DNA of 64,000 nucleotides from assembly GCF_900113835.1 (NCBI RefSeq), contig NZ_FOQV01000010.1:1-64000 (forward strand). The letters run 5' to 3'. Below the pieces are notes generated by a model, which did no database searches, was not told the origin of the DNA, and saw only the letters and a program-made list of their open reading frames with translations. The DNA is from Allobosea sp. OK403 (lineage in GTDB: Bacteria > Pseudomonadota > Alphaproteobacteria > Rhizobiales > Beijerinckiaceae). The translations under genes and the position numbers were made by a program. This document shows positions 1 through 9,304 of this stretch, piece by piece (the stretch's first letter is position 1; each line of letters starts with the position of its first letter).

Positions 1-167
1 GTCGCCTCGAAGGCGACGAAGCTGGCCTGGCAGTCGAGCGACGACAACCAGGTCGCGATCGCCTCGCTCGTATTGGCGATGCGAAGGCTCGTCCCGCTCG
101 TCTCCTCGAACAGGTCGAGATGGCTCTTGGCGATATCGCAACCGATGAAGCAGGGGTGTATGGTCAT
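1..167 (-). CDS. IS110-family transposase, N-terminal fragment cut by window edge
   Basis: Reading leftward from an ATG at 167, 55 codons give a protein beginning MTIHPCFIGCDIAKSHLDLF and continuing to the window edge. The GCDIAKSHLDLF stretch is the first block of the RuvC-like DEDD domain of IS110-family transposases, and the D of CDIAK would be the first catalytic acidic residue. These enzymes recombine DNA guided by a structured RNA transcribed from the element's non-coding end. The rest of the gene lies outside the window, so whether it is intact cannot be judged. Confidence 0.85.
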   Translation of the reverse strand, partial: MTIHPCFIGCDIAKSHLDLFEETSGTSLRIANTSEAIATWLSSLDCQASFVAFEA

Positions 168-330
168 GGTGCCTGTCCCTGTGCTGCGAGGTCCGGTGCA
201 AGCGGCCTCGGTCAACTGTTCAGGATGGGGTCTTCGAACGCGGGCGGGAACCGAGCCGGAACGCGGTGTTTGCCACCGGGAATCCAACGGCTTCCCGCCC
301 GCACCAATCATAACACCAATCAAACACACA
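168..330 (-). mobile_element. IS110 non-coding end, candidate bridge-RNA locus
   Basis: These 163 bases lie upstream of the transposase start. They end exactly where a dispersed repeat begins: from 331 on, the sequence matches the copy that starts at 11294, while the bases left of 331 do not match the bases left of 11294. This places the element boundary at about 330/331. In IS110-group elements the end upstream of the transposase encodes the bridge RNA and is of similar length. The RNA itself is inferred and was not folded. Confidence 0.55.
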
Positions 331-515
331 GGAATCCATCATAGAGTTCCGGAGCCCTCCGATGGATTCCGGATCAGCGCCGCTGACGCGGCTTGTCCGG
401 AATGACGGCGCAGGTCATGACGAGCGATCAGCGGCCCTTGATATTGCTCGATTCATTTCGGGGCGGCCTATGAGGCGACGCGAAGCGGCTCCTCAGGATG
501 AGGGCTCACATATCC
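331..515. repeat. Dispersed intergenic repeat, left-truncated copy
   Basis: This contains the blocks GGAATCCATC, TGGATTCCGGATC, GCTTGTCCGGAATGACGG and CCTCAGGATGAGGGCTCA. The same blocks recur in the same order at 11260-11545, and individually near 1600, 27200, 49550 and 54240. The copy starts abruptly at the inferred IS110 junction. No gene is seen here. Confidence 0.75.
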
Positions 516-546
516 AAATGGGCGCCGGGGCGGATTGCGATAGGCC

Positions 547-1311
547 ATGAAAAGCGAACATTGGGCGATCACCGCCACCATCCTGGCCGGCCTCTCGCTC
601 GCCGGTTTCTTCGCCGCCCCGAAACTGCTCGGCGGACCGCCGCGTGACGCCGAGACGCTCTGCAGGAAGAGCGGGCCGGTCGGGCATACGCTGATCCTCG
701 TCGACAAGACCGACCCGTGGAGCGAGGTCCAGGCGGCGCGGCTGAAGAAGCTGGTCAAGGACGTCGGCGAGGCGCTGCCGGCTGACCGATTGATGTCGAT
801 CTATGTCTTCAAGGACGTGTTCGAGCCGAATTTCCCGCCGCTGCTGGCGCTGTGCAATCCCGGCCGCACGGTCAGCGAACTGATCGGCAATCCGCGCCGC
901 GACTATGTCAGATGGGTCGAAAAATTCGGCCGCCCGCTCGACGAGGCGCTGACGGTGCTGGCCCAGCCGGCCAAGGGCAACCTCTCGCCGATCGTCGAGG
1001 CGATCGGCGATGTGATGGCGCGCCGCGAGAACCGCGTGCCAAGCGGAGACCGGGCGCTGCTGCTGGTCTCCGACATGCTGCAGAACTCGCCGCAATTCAC
1101 CGTCTTCGGGAACAGCCCCGGCGCGCGCGATCCCGAGCGCCTGCGCCGGCTCGTCGGCAAGACCTGGACCGAGGCTGACGGCGCCTCATGGCGCCTGCAG
1201 GTGCACCAGGTCCGGGGCGTCTATGATGCGGCCCGGCTCGAACAGGCGAGCGCGCTCTGGCAGCAGGCTTTTCGGGCGCTCAACATCCCCTTCGCCTGGG
1301 ACCGGCTTTAG
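547..1311 (+). CDS. Hypothetical membrane-anchored protein, VWA-like
   Basis: The 254-residue protein starts with a hydrophobic segment at about residues 8-28 (ITATILAGLSLAGFF), suggesting an N-terminal membrane anchor or uncleaved signal. A buried strand with acidic residues (LILVDKTDPW, about 47-56) and a later LLLVSDM strand resemble the alternating strands and metal-site edge of von Willebrand A-like folds, but the canonical DxSxS motif is not present. I do not recognise a named family. It stands alone between two repeat regions, next to the IS110 remnant, so a transferred cargo gene is possible. Reading-frame quality is good over the whole length. Confidence 0.7.
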   Translation: MKSEHWAITATILAGLSLAGFFAAPKLLGGPPRDAETLCRKSGPVGHTLILVDKTDPWSEVQAARLKKLVKDVGEALPADRLMSIYVFKDVFEPNFPPLLALCNPGRTVSELIGNPRRDYVRWVEKFGRPLDEALTVLAQPAKGNLSPIVEAIGDVMARRENRVPSGDRALLLVSDMLQNSPQFTVFGNSPGARDPERLRRLVGKTWTEADGASWRLQVHQVRGVYDAARLEQASALWQQAFRALNIPFAWDRL

Positions 1312-1362
1312 AGCCGGAAGCTCAGCCGACCTTAAGAGGCTGTCATCCCGGACAAGCGGCTT

Positions 1363-1435
1363 TAGAGCGTTTTCAAGCGAAGTGGACACCGGTTCCCCCG
1401 CGACAAACGCGAAGCGTTTGCGCGGAGAAAACGCG
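1363..1435. repeat. Dispersed repeat, TAGAGCG family (copy 1)
   Basis: It begins TAGAGCGTTTTCAAGCGAAG and continues GTGGACACCGGTTCCCC, then a small hairpin ACGCGAAGCGTTTGCG. Related copies are at 7951-8003, 9096-9180, 40855-40895 (short) and 62660-62718 (inverted). Confidence 0.8.
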
Positions 1436-1447
1436 ATAAAACAAGGA

Positions 1448-1492
1448 GCAAGAGCATTTCCGCGATTCGGAGGAGCGCGGAAATGCTCTTGC
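1448..1492. repeat. Perfect 17-bp inverted repeat
   Basis: The arms GCAAGAGCATTTCCGCG (1448-1464) and its exact complement (1476-1492) are separated by 11 bases. There is no T-run, so this looks like a repeat-family hairpin rather than an intrinsic terminator. It sits between the hypothetical gene and the convergent TetR gene and could still stop or protect both transcripts. Confidence 0.75.
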
Positions 1493-1497
1493 CGCGC

Positions 1498-1702
1498 TGA
1501 TCCGGGATCCATTCCGGGGCGTCATTCTCAGGTTTGCGCCCTGGGAATCCCGGGCCAGACAATGACGGGGTGGCAGCCGTGCCGCAGCCCTATCCCCGCG
1601 GCCCTTATCCTGAGGAGCCGCGCAGCGGCCTCCCGAAGGATGATTCAGGAGGCTCCCGAGTACGCTGGAGCATCCTTCGGGACGTAGCCTGAAGGCTGCT
1701 CC
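1498..1702. repeat. Dispersed repeat block abutting the TetR 3' end
   Basis: Blocks of the same intergenic repeat as at 331 and 11260 (GATCCGGGATCCATTCCGG, CCTGAGGAGC, GAAGGATGATTCAGGAGGC, CATCCTTCGGGACG) fill the gap. The repeat continues to about 1718, so the last codons and the stop of the adjacent TetR gene lie inside it. No gene is seen in this stretch. Confidence 0.7.
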
Positions 1703-2305
1703 TCAGGATGAGGGCTCAGAAAGCTGCGGTTCGCAATCCTTTGCGAGACAAGCGTGCATGAGCTTTTCGATCATGGGGCAGATCTGGTCCTTGGATGCAT
1801 CGCGCAGCACCCCGATGCAGAGCACGTCGCGCAGCAGCGCGATGCCGGCGAGGCAGGCGATGGCCAAGGCTGCCTGCAGTTCGTCGCCGCAACCGAGCCT
1901 CTGCGTCAGAGGCAGGATGAAATCCTGCTGCACCAGCTCGCGCAGGATCGGGTTAGCGCGGTCGCTGCTCAGCGAATGCGTGACGATATCGAGCGGGTCG
2001 ACCATCTTCAAAGCCTGATCGAGCCGCGGCTGCAGGAAATGCGCCGCCATGGCGGCGCCGAGATCGGGCGCCTCCACCGCGCGCTGGAACCCGTCGTCTA
2101 ACGCGACCCTCGCGGCCTGCCGGAAGAGCTCCTCCTTCGAGCCGAATGAGCGATGGACCAAGGCGACGTCGATGCCGACATCGGCAGCGATGTCGCGCAG
2201 TGTTGTTGCCTCGTAGGAAGACCGCGAGAACCGAAGGATGGCGGCCTCCAGGATGCGCTGGCGTGTGAGGCTCGCTGAACGCCTGACCGTCAATGCCTCC
2301 GGCAT
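1703..2305 (-). CDS. TetR/AcrR-family transcriptional regulator
   Basis: The 200-residue protein begins MPEALTVRRS. Its N-terminal helix-turn-helix is typical of TetR repressors (TRQRILEAAILRFS, then TTLRDIAADVGIDVALVHRS, roughly residues 13-50), followed by a helical ligand-binding domain. I start at 2305 because the helix-turn-helix then sits near the N-terminus; a longer in-frame start at 2371 would add a tail unlike the family. The gene is divergent from a phasin-like gene and an HlyD/ABC export operon, so it probably represses that operon in response to an exported compound. Its last residues (SEPSS and stop) are encoded by a dispersed repeat. Confidence 0.88.
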   Translation of the reverse strand: MPEALTVRRSASLTRQRILEAAILRFSRSSYEATTLRDIAADVGIDVALVHRSFGSKEELFRQAARVALDDGFQRAVEAPDLGAAMAAHFLQPRLDQALKMVDPLDIVTHSLSSDRANPILRELVQQDFILPLTQRLGCGDELQAALAIACLAGIALLRDVLCIGVLRDASKDQICPMIEKLMHACLAKDCEPQLSEPSS

Positions 2306-2364
2306 GGAAACTCCGCGCCAATTCGGTTGCTGCACTGCGCCAACCGTCACTACCGCGGCGCCTG

Positions 2365-2388
2365 TCAACATTCGTTGATCTCAATCAA
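2365..2388. promoter_or_regulatory. Candidate TetR operator
   Basis: Two overlapping short dyads occur between the divergent TetR and export operons: TCAAC-ATTC-GTTGA (2365-2378) and TTGAT-CTCA-ATCAA (2375-2388). The arms are only 5 bp, so this is suggestive. The position is right for autoregulation plus control of the divergent operon. Confidence 0.4.
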
Positions 2389-2470
2389 TGCAGGCCCAAC
2401 CGCCGCGGCCCAGATTTGCTGCGCCGCAAACAAACCGCAGCGGTGCCGACAACTTCGAAAGGCCTCCCTC

Positions 2471-2767
2471 ATGCCGCCCGAAAGAGCTTCGAGCCCGAAA
2501 CAGGCAGACAGCCTCCCCTTTGCGGCGATGGAATGGTGGAAGCCGCAGGCGGTGGCGCTTCAATCCCTCCATGGTGAAGCCCTGCCCCTCGCTGAGGCGC
2601 AGCTGCGCAAACAGGCGGATCGGCTTCACGAACGCGCGGGCTCGCAGGATTTTTCCGAAGTCCTGAAGACCCAGATCAACTTCCTCCAGGCGTTCTGGGC
2701 CGATTCCAAGGGGGGCGTCCTGACGGCGTTCGCCAGCCTGCGCAGGGACGCCGGCGCCGAAGGGTAA
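2471..2767 (+). CDS. Small phasin-like protein
   Basis: The 98-residue protein starts MPPERASSPKQADSLPF, with a GAAAGG ribosome-binding site about 10 bases upstream of the ATG. The centre and C-terminus are amphipathic helical (QLRKQADRLHERAG, LKTQINFLQAFWADS) and resemble phasin-type coiled-coil proteins, but the match is by pattern only. It is the first gene after the divergent TetR promoter and lies 79 bases before the HlyD gene, so it is probably co-transcribed with the exporter. I cannot say whether it binds polyhydroxyalkanoate granules. Confidence 0.6.
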   Translation: MPPERASSPKQADSLPFAAMEWWKPQAVALQSLHGEALPLAEAQLRKQADRLHERAGSQDFSEVLKTQINFLQAFWADSKGGVLTAFASLRRDAGAEG

Positions 2768-2846
2768 TGGCAAGGGAGCCGGCGGCTCCTCGCCTTCGCG
2801 GCTGCACGCTTCATCCCATTTCCGAATCTGAAGGAGATTCGATCTC

Positions 2847-3917
2847 ATGACGGGCTCGAAGACCGGCTGGCTGCTGGCCGGCGTCGCTGCATGCCTTGCC
2901 ATCGGCGGTTACTTCGCCTGGCAGGTGCTGAAGCCAGGCGGCCTTCCCGAGGGGATCGCCGGCGGCAACGGCCGCATCGAGGCCGTCGAGATCGATATCT
3001 CCACGCGGGTCTCCGGCCGGATCAAGGAGATCCTCGCGAGCGAAGGCGATTTCGTCACTGTCGGGCAGGTCATCGCCCAGATGGACACCGAACAGCTCCA
3101 GGCCCAGCGCAGCGAGGCCGAGGCCGGGCTACAGCGCGCCGTCATCGCCATCGACACGGCGCGCAGCCTGGTGACGCAGCGAGAGGCCGAGCGGGAGACC
3201 GCGCAAGCCATCATCGCCCAGCGCGAGGCCGAGCTGGACGCCGCGAGACGGAAGCTTCATCGTTCGGAGCAGCTTTCGGAGCGCGGCAACGTGTCCGAGC
3301 AGGTGCTGGACGACGATCGGGCGCGGGCGCAGGGCGCTACGGCGGCTGTGGGCGCTGCGAAGGCGCAGCTTGCGGCGTCCGAGGCGGCTATCAGCTCCGC
3401 CAGGTCGCAGGTCGTCTCGGCGGAGGCAAGCACGGTGGCAGCGCGTGCCACCGTCCGGCGGATCGATGCCGATATCGACGACAGTGCGCTGAAGGCGCCA
3501 CGCGACGGCCGCGTGCAGTACCGCGTCGCGCAGCCGGGCGAAGTGCTCTCCGCCGGTGGGCGGGTGCTCAACTTGGTCGATCTCAGCGATGTCTACATGA
3601 CCTTCTTCCTGCCGACGGCGCAGGCCGGGCGCGTGGCAATCGGCTCCGAGGTGCGTCTCGTCCTCGACGCGGCGGCCAGCTACGTCATCCCGGCGACCGT
3701 CTCCTTCGTCGCCGACGTCGCCCAATTCACGCCCAAGACCGTGGAGACCGTCGAGGAGCGGCAGAAGCTGATGTTTCGGGTCAAGGCCCGGATCGCGCCC
3801 GAGCTGCTGCGCAAATATATCCAGCGGGTGAAGACCGGCCTGCCGGGCATGGCCTATGTCCGGCTCGATCCGCAGGCGCAATGGCCTGCCCTGCTGCAGG
3901 GCCCGCTCGCGCAATGA
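2847..3917 (+). CDS. yhiI: HlyD-family periplasmic adaptor subunit
   Basis: The 356-residue protein has an N-terminal membrane anchor ([18 protein letters not shown], about 8-25), a first half lipoyl domain with [14 protein letters not shown] near residues 55-68, a long alanine-rich coiled coil (about 77-205), and a second lipoyl half ([19 protein letters not shown]). Adaptors of this type link an inner-membrane ABC exporter to an outer-membrane channel. Its stop overlaps the start of the next gene by four bases (ATGA). The order HlyD, double-ATPase fusion, permease matches the E. coli yhiI-rbbA-yhhJ cluster. An AAGGAG ribosome site precedes the start. Confidence 0.9.
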   Translation: MTGSKTGWLLAGVAACLAIGGYFAWQVLKPGGLPEGIAGGNGRIEAVEIDISTRVSGRIKEILASEGDFVTVGQVIAQMDTEQLQAQRSEAEAGLQRAVIAIDTARSLVTQREAERETAQAIIAQREAELDAARRKLHRSEQLSERGNVSEQVLDDDRARAQGATAAVGAAKAQLAASEAAISSARSQVVSAEASTVAARATVRRIDADIDDSALKAPRDGRVQYRVAQPGEVLSAGGRVLNLVDLSDVYMTFFLPTAQAGRVAIGSEVRLVLDAAASYVIPATVSFVADVAQFTPKTVETVEERQKLMFRVKARIAPELLRKYIQRVKTGLPGMAYVRLDPQAQWPALLQGPLAQ

Positions 3918-6694
3918 GCATAGGCCGCTCCCGCACGGCAGTTCCGGGTTTCGCCACGCCGGTCGTGCGGCTCGAGGGGCTCTGCCTCTCCTATGGCAAG
4001 ACCCGGGCGCTCGATGCGATCAGCCTCGATCTGCCGTCGGGCTGCATGGTCGGGCTGATCGGGCCGGACGGCGTCGGCAAGTCGAGCCTGTTGTCCTTGA
4101 TCGCCGGTGCACGTGCGGTCCAGGACGGGCGCGTCGAGGCGCTTGGCGGCGACATGGCGGATGCCCGCCACCGGTCCCGGGCCTGCCCGCGCATCGCCTA
4201 TATGCCGCAGGGGCTCGGCAAGAACCTCTATCCGACCTTGTCGGTCTTCGAGAACGTCGATTTCTTCGGCAGGCTCTTCGGCCATGACCGGGCGGAACGC
4301 GAGCGACGCATCGGCGAGCTTCTGGAGAGCACCGGGCTTGCTGCTTTCGTCGATCGCCCGGCGGGCAAGCTCTCGGGCGGCATGAAGCAGAAGCTCGGCC
4401 TATGCTGCGCGCTGATCCACGATCCCGACCTGCTGATCCTCGATGAGCCGACCACAGGCGTCGATCCGCTGTCGCGGCGGCAGTTCTGGGATCTGATCGA
4501 CGAAATCAGGCAGGGCAGGCCCGGTATGAGCGTATTGGTCGCGACAGCCTATATGGAGGAGGCGGCCCGTTTCGACTGGCTCATGGCGATGAATGCCGGC
4601 CGCGTCCTGGCGACCGGAACACCGGCCGAGCTGCTCGCGCAAACGGGTACGGCGACGCTCGACGACGCCTTCATCGCGCTCCTGCCGCAGGACCAGCGCA
4701 GCCGCCACCACGCGGTCGCGATCCCTGCGCGCGATACACGCCATGACGATGTCGTCGCGATCGCCGCCGCGGGATTGACCATGCGCTTCGGCGATTTTAT
4801 CGCCGTCGACAACGTCAATCTGCGCGTCCCCAAAGGCGAGATATTCGGCTTCCTCGGCTCGAACGGCTGCGGCAAGACCACGACGATGAAGATGCTGACC
4901 GGCCTGCTGGAGGCCAGCGAGGGCACGGCCAGCCTGTTCGGCCGCCCGGTCGATCCGCGCGACATCGAGACGCGCCGGCGCGTCGGCTACATGAGCCAGG
5001 CCTTCTCGCTCTATTCCGAGCTGACGGTCCGGCAGAATCTCGAGCTGCACGCGCGTCTCTTTCAGATGCCGGACGAGGCGATTGCGCCGCGCGTCGCAGA
5101 GATGGCGCAGCGCTTCGACCTCGCCGAAGTCATGGACGCAATGCCTGAGGCGCTGCCGCTGGGCATCCGTCAGCGGCTCTCGCTGGCCGTCGCGATGGTG
5201 CACGGGCCGGAGATGCTGATCCTCGACGAGCCGACTTCCGGCGTCGATCCGATCGCGCGCGACGCGCTCTGGCAGATCCTGGTCGATCTCTCGCGCCATG
5301 ACGGCGTCACCATCTTCATCTCGACCCATTTCATGAACGAGGCAGAGCGCTGCGACCGCATCTCGCTGATGCATGCTGGAAAGGTTTTGGTCAGCGACAC
5401 GCCGGCCGGCATCGTCGCCAAGCGCGGCAGTGCCGATCTGGAAGAGGCCTTCGTCGCCTATCTCCAGGAGGCCATCGGCGGGACGCCGACCCCAGCGAAG
5501 CCGGCATCCGTGCCAGCGGCGCCCGCCGCGCCGGACCGGCGCCATGAAGCCGCCTCCGCCCGGCGCATCTTCGATTTCAGGCGCATGCTCAGCTATACGC
5601 GCCGCGAGACGCTGGAGCTCAGCCGCGATCCGATCCGCGCCACGCTGGCTCTCGTCGGCAGCGTGCTGCTGATGTTCGTCATCGGCTACGGCATCAGCCT
5701 GGACGTGGAGAACCTCTCCTTCGCCGTGCTCGACCGCGACCAGACCACGGTGAGCCAGAACTATGTGCTCGACATCGCGGGCTCGCGCTATTTCGTCGAG
5801 CGTCCGCCGATCGCCGATTATGACGAGCTCGACCGCCGCATGCGCGCCGGGGAGATCAGTCTCGCCATCGAGATTCCGCCCGGCTTCGGCCGGGACGTCG
5901 CGCGCGGCAAGACCGTCGAGATCGCGGCCTGGATCGACGGCGCGATGCCGACGCGCGCCGAGACCGTGCGTGGCTATGTCCAGGGCATGCACGCCCATTG
6001 GCTGACCGAAAAAGCCCGCCTGCTGCTGGGCCCCAAGGCGGCGACGCCGGCATTCAGCATCGAGACCCGATACCGTTACAACCCCGACATCAAGAGCCTC
6101 GTTGCCATGGTGCCGGCAGTGATTCCGCTGCTGCTGCTGCTCATCCCGGCAATGCTGGCGACGCTCTCCGTGGTGCGCGAGAAGGAGCTCGGTTCGATCG
6201 TCAACCTCTATGTCACGCCGGTGACGCGCACCGAGTTTCTGCTCGGCAAGCAAATCCCTTATATCGGCCTCGCCATGCTGAACTTCCTGCTGCTGACTGC
6301 AGCCGCGGTCTTCGTCTTCGGCGTGCCCTTCACCGGCAGCTTCGCGGCCTTCACCGTGGCGGCGCTGCTCTACGTCACAGCGGCGACCGGCATGGGGCTC
6401 CTGATCTCGACCTTCATGAACAGCCAGATCGCCGCGATCTTCGGCACCGCGATCCTGACCCTGCTGCCGGCCGTGCAATATTCCGGCATGACCGATCCAG
6501 TCTCCTCGCTAAAGGGCGCCGGCGCCGTCATCGGCCAGATCTATCCGGCGACACATTTCATTACGATCTCGCGCGCCACCTTCTCCAAGGCGCTTGGCTT
6601 CGGGGACCTGACGGGCTCCTTCCTGCCGCTGCTGCTGGCGGTTCCGGTGCTGCTCACGGCCAGCGCACTGCTTCTCAAGAAGCAGGCGAGCTAG
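3914..6694 (+). CDS. rbbA: RbbA-type fusion: two ABC ATPase domains plus ABC-2 permease
   Basis: The 926-residue protein starts [10 protein letters not shown] at the ATGA overlap with the HlyD gene. ATPase 1 has Walker [10 protein letters not shown] (50-58), signature LSGGMKQKL and Walker [14 protein letters not shown]. ATPase 2 has Walker [11 protein letters not shown] (about 315), Walker [13 protein letters not shown], and a degenerate signature PLGIRQRLS in place of LSGG. From about residue 555 an ABC-2 membrane domain follows, with one helix, a large periplasmic loop and about five C-terminal helices. E. coli RbbA has the same architecture and length; it was first named as a ribosome-associated ATPase, but with the HlyD and permease partners an export role is more likely here. 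Confidence 0.92.
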   Translation: MSIGRSRTAVPGFATPVVRLEGLCLSYGKTRALDAISLDLPSGCMVGLIGPDGVGKSSLLSLIAGARAVQDGRVEALGGDMADARHRSRACPRIAYMPQGLGKNLYPTLSVFENVDFFGRLFGHDRAERERRIGELLESTGLAAFVDRPAGKLSGGMKQKLGLCCALIHDPDLLILDEPTTGVDPLSRRQFWDLIDEIRQGRPGMSVLVATAYMEEAARFDWLMAMNAGRVLATGTPAELLAQTGTATLDDAFIALLPQDQRSRHHAVAIPARDTRHDDVVAIAAAGLTMRFGDFIAVDNVNLRVPKGEIFGFLGSNGCGKTTTMKMLTGLLEASEGTASLFGRPVDPRDIETRRRVGYMSQAFSLYSELTVRQNLELHARLFQMPDEAIAPRVAEMAQRFDLAEVMDAMPEALPLGIRQRLSLAVAMVHGPEMLILDEPTSGVDPIARDALWQILVDLSRHDGVTIFISTHFMNEAERCDRISLMHAGKVLVSDTPAGIVAKRGSADLEEAFVAYLQEAIGGTPTPAKPASVPAAPAAPDRRHEAASARRIFDFRRMLSYTRRETLELSRDPIRATLALVGSVLLMFVIGYGISLDVENLSFAVLDRDQTTVSQNYVLDIAGSRYFVERPPIADYDELDRRMRAGEISLAIEIPPGFGRDVARGKTVEIAAWIDGAMPTRAETVRGYVQGMHAHWLTEKARLLLGPKAATPAFSIETRYRYNPDIKSLVAMVPAVIPLLLLLIPAMLATLSVVREKELGSIVNLYVTPVTRTEFLLGKQIPYIGLAMLNFLLLTAAAVFVFGVPFTGSFAAFTVAALLYVTAATGMGLLISTFMNSQIAAIFGTAILTLLPAVQYSGMTDPVSSLKGAGAVIGQIYPATHFITISRATFSKALGFGDLTGSFLPLLLAVPVLLTASALLLKKQAS

Positions 6695-6697
6695 GCC

Positions 6698-7810
6698 ATG
6701 CGCGCCTCGAACGTCCTCAATCTCGGCGTCAAGGAACTGCGCGGCCTGCAGCGCGACCCGATGCTGCTGCTGCTCATTCTCTATGCCTTCACCGTGGCGA
6801 TCTATACCGCTGCCAGCGCGATGCCGGAGACGCTGAACAAGGCGCCGATCGCCATTGTCGACGAGGATCGTTCGCCGCTCTCCGCCCGCATCGCCGGCGC
6901 CTTCCAGCTTCCCTATTTCACGCGGCCACAACTCATTACCGCCGCCGAGATGGACCGACGCATGGATGCCGGGCTCGACACCTTCGCCCTCGACATTCCG
7001 CCGAATTTCCAGCGCGACCTGCTCGCCGGCCACGCGCCAACGATCCAGCTCAATGTCGACGCCACGCGCATGACGCAGGCTTTCAGCGGCGCCGGCTATA
7101 TCGGCAGCATTGTGACCAGCGAGGTCAACGAGTTCAGCCAGCGCTATCGTGCCGAAACGGTCGTGCCTGTCGAGCTTGTGCTGCGTGCGCGCTTCAATCC
7201 GGAGCTGAACAAGGGATGGTTCGGCGCGGTGATGAACGTCATCAACAGCATCACCATGCTGGCGATCGTGCTCACCGGCGCCGCTCTCATCCGCGAGCGC
7301 GAGCACGGTACGATCGAGCATCTGCTGGTCATGCCGATCACGCCGGTCGAGATCATGGTCAGCAAGGTCTGGTCGATGGCGCTGGTTGTCCTCGTCGCCG
7401 CCGCCGCATCGCTGATCTTCGTGGTTCAGGGCCTGCTGAGAGTGCCTATCGAGGGCTCCGTGCCGCTCTTCCTGGCCGGGACGGCGCTGCACCTGTTCGC
7501 GACCACTTCGCTGGGCATCGTGCTCGCGACGCTCGCTGGCTCGATGCCGCAGTTCGGTCTGCTGCTGATGCTGGTCCTGCTGCCGCTCCAGGTGCTGTCG
7601 GGCGGAATGACACCGCGCGAGAGCATGCCGGACATCGTGCAGGTGATCATGCTCGCTGCGCCGAACACGCATTTCGTCATGCTCGCCCAGGCGATCCTCT
7701 ACCGTGGCGCCGGCTTTTCCGTCGTCTGGCCGCAGTTCCTGGTGCTTGCTGGCATTGGGGCGGCGCTGTTCACCTTCGCGCTCGGGCGGTTCCGCAAATC
7801 GTTGAAATGA
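6698..7810 (+). CDS. yhhJ: ABC-2 type transporter permease (YhhJ-like)
   Basis: The 370-residue protein begins three bases after the fusion ATPase stop. It has one N-terminal helix (LLLLILYAFTVAIYTAAS), a periplasmic domain of about 130 residues, and a C-terminal block of five to six helices beginning MNVINSITMLAIVLTGAAL. The motif REREHGTIEHLLVMPITP is characteristic of the ABC-2 family. It probably pairs with the membrane domain of the RbbA-like protein to form the channel of a tripartite exporter controlled by the divergent TetR. Confidence 0.92.
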   Translation: MRASNVLNLGVKELRGLQRDPMLLLLILYAFTVAIYTAASAMPETLNKAPIAIVDEDRSPLSARIAGAFQLPYFTRPQLITAAEMDRRMDAGLDTFALDIPPNFQRDLLAGHAPTIQLNVDATRMTQAFSGAGYIGSIVTSEVNEFSQRYRAETVVPVELVLRARFNPELNKGWFGAVMNVINSITMLAIVLTGAALIREREHGTIEHLLVMPITPVEIMVSKVWSMALVVLVAAAASLIFVVQGLLRVPIEGSVPLFLAGTALHLFATTSLGIVLATLAGSMPQFGLLLMLVLLPLQVLSGGMTPRESMPDIVQVIMLAAPNTHFVMLAQAILYRGAGFSVVWPQFLVLAGIGAALFTFALGRFRKSLK

Positions 7811-7950
7811 CGCGGTAAGGATCGTGCAGGCCGCTGGCAGCATCCGACCACTGCATCATTTCAACGATCTCGACGGTAAGCTGACTTTCAGGAATGGGAG
7901 CCGTCAGGCGTTATCGAAGTCAGCGCCGTCAACGCGATCAAGGGCTGCCC

Positions 7951-8003
7951 TAGAGCATTTTCGAGCGAAGTGGACACCGGTTCGCGTGAAGAAAATACTC
8001 TAG
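7951..8003. repeat. Dispersed repeat, TAGAGCG family (copy 2)
   Basis: It begins TAGAGCATTTTCGAGCGAAG and ends ATACTCTAG. It lies inside a gap of about 630 bases (7811-8445) between yhhJ and the DUF992 gene. In the rest of that gap I see no gene, hairpin or promoter I can support; short open frames there have no family features. Confidence 0.75.
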
Positions 8004-8445
8004 CTCAATGGGATTCGCGGGAGAATCGGGACGCACTTGATCCTGGTCAACGCGAGCGGCAGCCGTTGGCACTATCGATCAATAAAGAGCGGCGGACCCA
8101 ATCGCGTGACAACGAGATCGAGGGCATCGTCGCCGACATCCGGCGCATCTCACGGAAATGGACCCGGGTTCTTCGATGACGAGTTCCATCGAAAAGCCAC
8201 GACCATCGAAGGTCTGCGTCGTTTTCCGCCCCTGAGTGCGCGCTCGTTTGGCTTTAGAAGGAAGGCTCGGTCCGATTGCAAGGCCGAGGCAGAGCTCGCG
8301 TGACTCTCCCTTCCATGAGTGCCGACGGCATGCCTCCACGACCCTCAAAATGAGCGTCTCAGCCATGCCCGGCTTTCAATGGCGGCGCGAAATTCCGAGC
8401 CGCCGAGACGCACACGACCCTCCCCACAAGACAACAGGTGACATC

Positions 8446-8979
8446 ATGAAAACAACCACACAACTCTTCGCAGCTCTGGCTGCCTCGCTGGCGCTTTTCC
8501 CGATCGGCGCATCCGCAAAGGCGACGGTGCGAGCTGGTGAACTGGTCTGCAACGTGGCCAGCGGAACCGGCATGATCCTGACCTCCGAGAAGGCGCTGAC
8601 ATGCCGCTATGACGCCTCCAACGGTCATGTGGAGTTCTACACCGGAACGATCAAGAAATTCGGCCTCGATATCGGCAAGACGACCGAAGGCGGGATGATC
8701 TGGAGCGTCGTAGAGCCCGCCTTAAGGCCCGGCGGGCTGAATGGGATCTATAGCGGCGTGACGGCCGAGGTCACTGTGGGTGTCGGCGCTGGCGCCAGCG
8801 TGCTGGTAGGCGGCAATGACGGCGCTGTGACCCTCCAGCCTCTGTCTTTCCAGGGGCAGACGGGCGCCAACCTGGCCGTGGGCGTTGGTGAACTGACGCT
8901 TACAGAAATCTCGGCACCGCCTGCCAGGCGGTCGCATAAGCGCCGTCACAGCCAACATGGCGGGATGCATCAGGGCTGA
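8446..8979 (+). CDS. DUF992 secreted protein
   Basis: The 177-residue protein starts MKTTTQLFAA with a clear signal peptide (cleavage likely after GASA, about residue 23). The mature part matches the DUF992 pattern: LVCNVASGTGMIL, LTCRYD, VEFYTGTIKKFGLDIG, a Gly/Ala-rich VTVGVGAGASVLVGG, and TLQPLSFQGQTG. The function of DUF992 is unknown; members are small periplasmic or secreted proteins common in Hyphomicrobiales. The C-terminus carries a basic, His-rich tail (RRSHKRRHSQHGG) that is unusual for the family and could be a frameshift-derived or added end. It has no operon partners. Confidence 0.85.
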   Translation: MKTTTQLFAALAASLALFPIGASAKATVRAGELVCNVASGTGMILTSEKALTCRYDASNGHVEFYTGTIKKFGLDIGKTTEGGMIWSVVEPALRPGGLNGIYSGVTAEVTVGVGAGASVLVGGNDGAVTLQPLSFQGQTGANLAVGVGELTLTEISAPPARRSHKRRHSQHGGMHQG

Positions 8980-9095
8980 TCCTGTCGCCCTTGTTCAAGC
9001 GATGATCGGCCCTGGCGTGACCGATGTCCAAACCGCCCTGGGCCGAGCTCTCCTCCGCCCAGGGCAATCTATGTGGTCGCCATCGCCAGGATTCC

Positions 9096-9180
9096 TAGAG
9101 CGTTTTCGAGCGAAGTGGACACCGGTTCCCCCGCGACAAACGCGAAACGTTTGCGCGGAGAAAACGCGTCAAAACAAAGA
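9096..9180. repeat. Dispersed repeat, TAGAGCG family (copy 3)
   Basis: This is nearly identical to the copy at 1363-1435, including the CGCGACAAACGCGAAACG hairpin. It lies between the DUF992 gene and the convergent chemoreceptor gene. A short CCCCACTGACGTGGGG hairpin follows near 9227-9242 and may act as a weak bidirectional stop. Nothing else is seen in 8980-9304. Confidence 0.8.
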
Positions 9181-9304
9181 GCTGGCGGAGTTTCAGTTGA
9201 TAGCTGACGTAACATCGACGCCGGCCCCACTGACGTGGGGCTGAGCCCTGGGGATCGCGCGTGCCGTGCGATCGATCAGCCGGCCTTGCGCGGCTTCTGG
9301 CCGA

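Noticed and set aside
2891-3913. In-frame upstream extension of the RbbA-like gene
   Set aside because: This part overlaps the HlyD gene in another frame and is Arg/Gly-rich. The ATGA start at 3914 gives the family length.
4400-6478. A 692-codon open frame on the minus strand
   Set aside because: It lies opposite the RbbA-like gene, with low-complexity His/Arg/Asp composition and no family motif.
7970-8303. Two short plus-strand frames between yhhJ and the DUF992 gene
   Set aside because: One begins in a dispersed repeat (VDTGSREEN-type translation seen at several repeat copies), and neither has a ribosome site or family features.
1363-9180. Possible tRNA or small RNA genes in repeat hairpins
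   Set aside because: No cloverleaf, T-loop (GGTTCRA) or CCA context was seen; the hairpins are explained by the dispersed repeat families.
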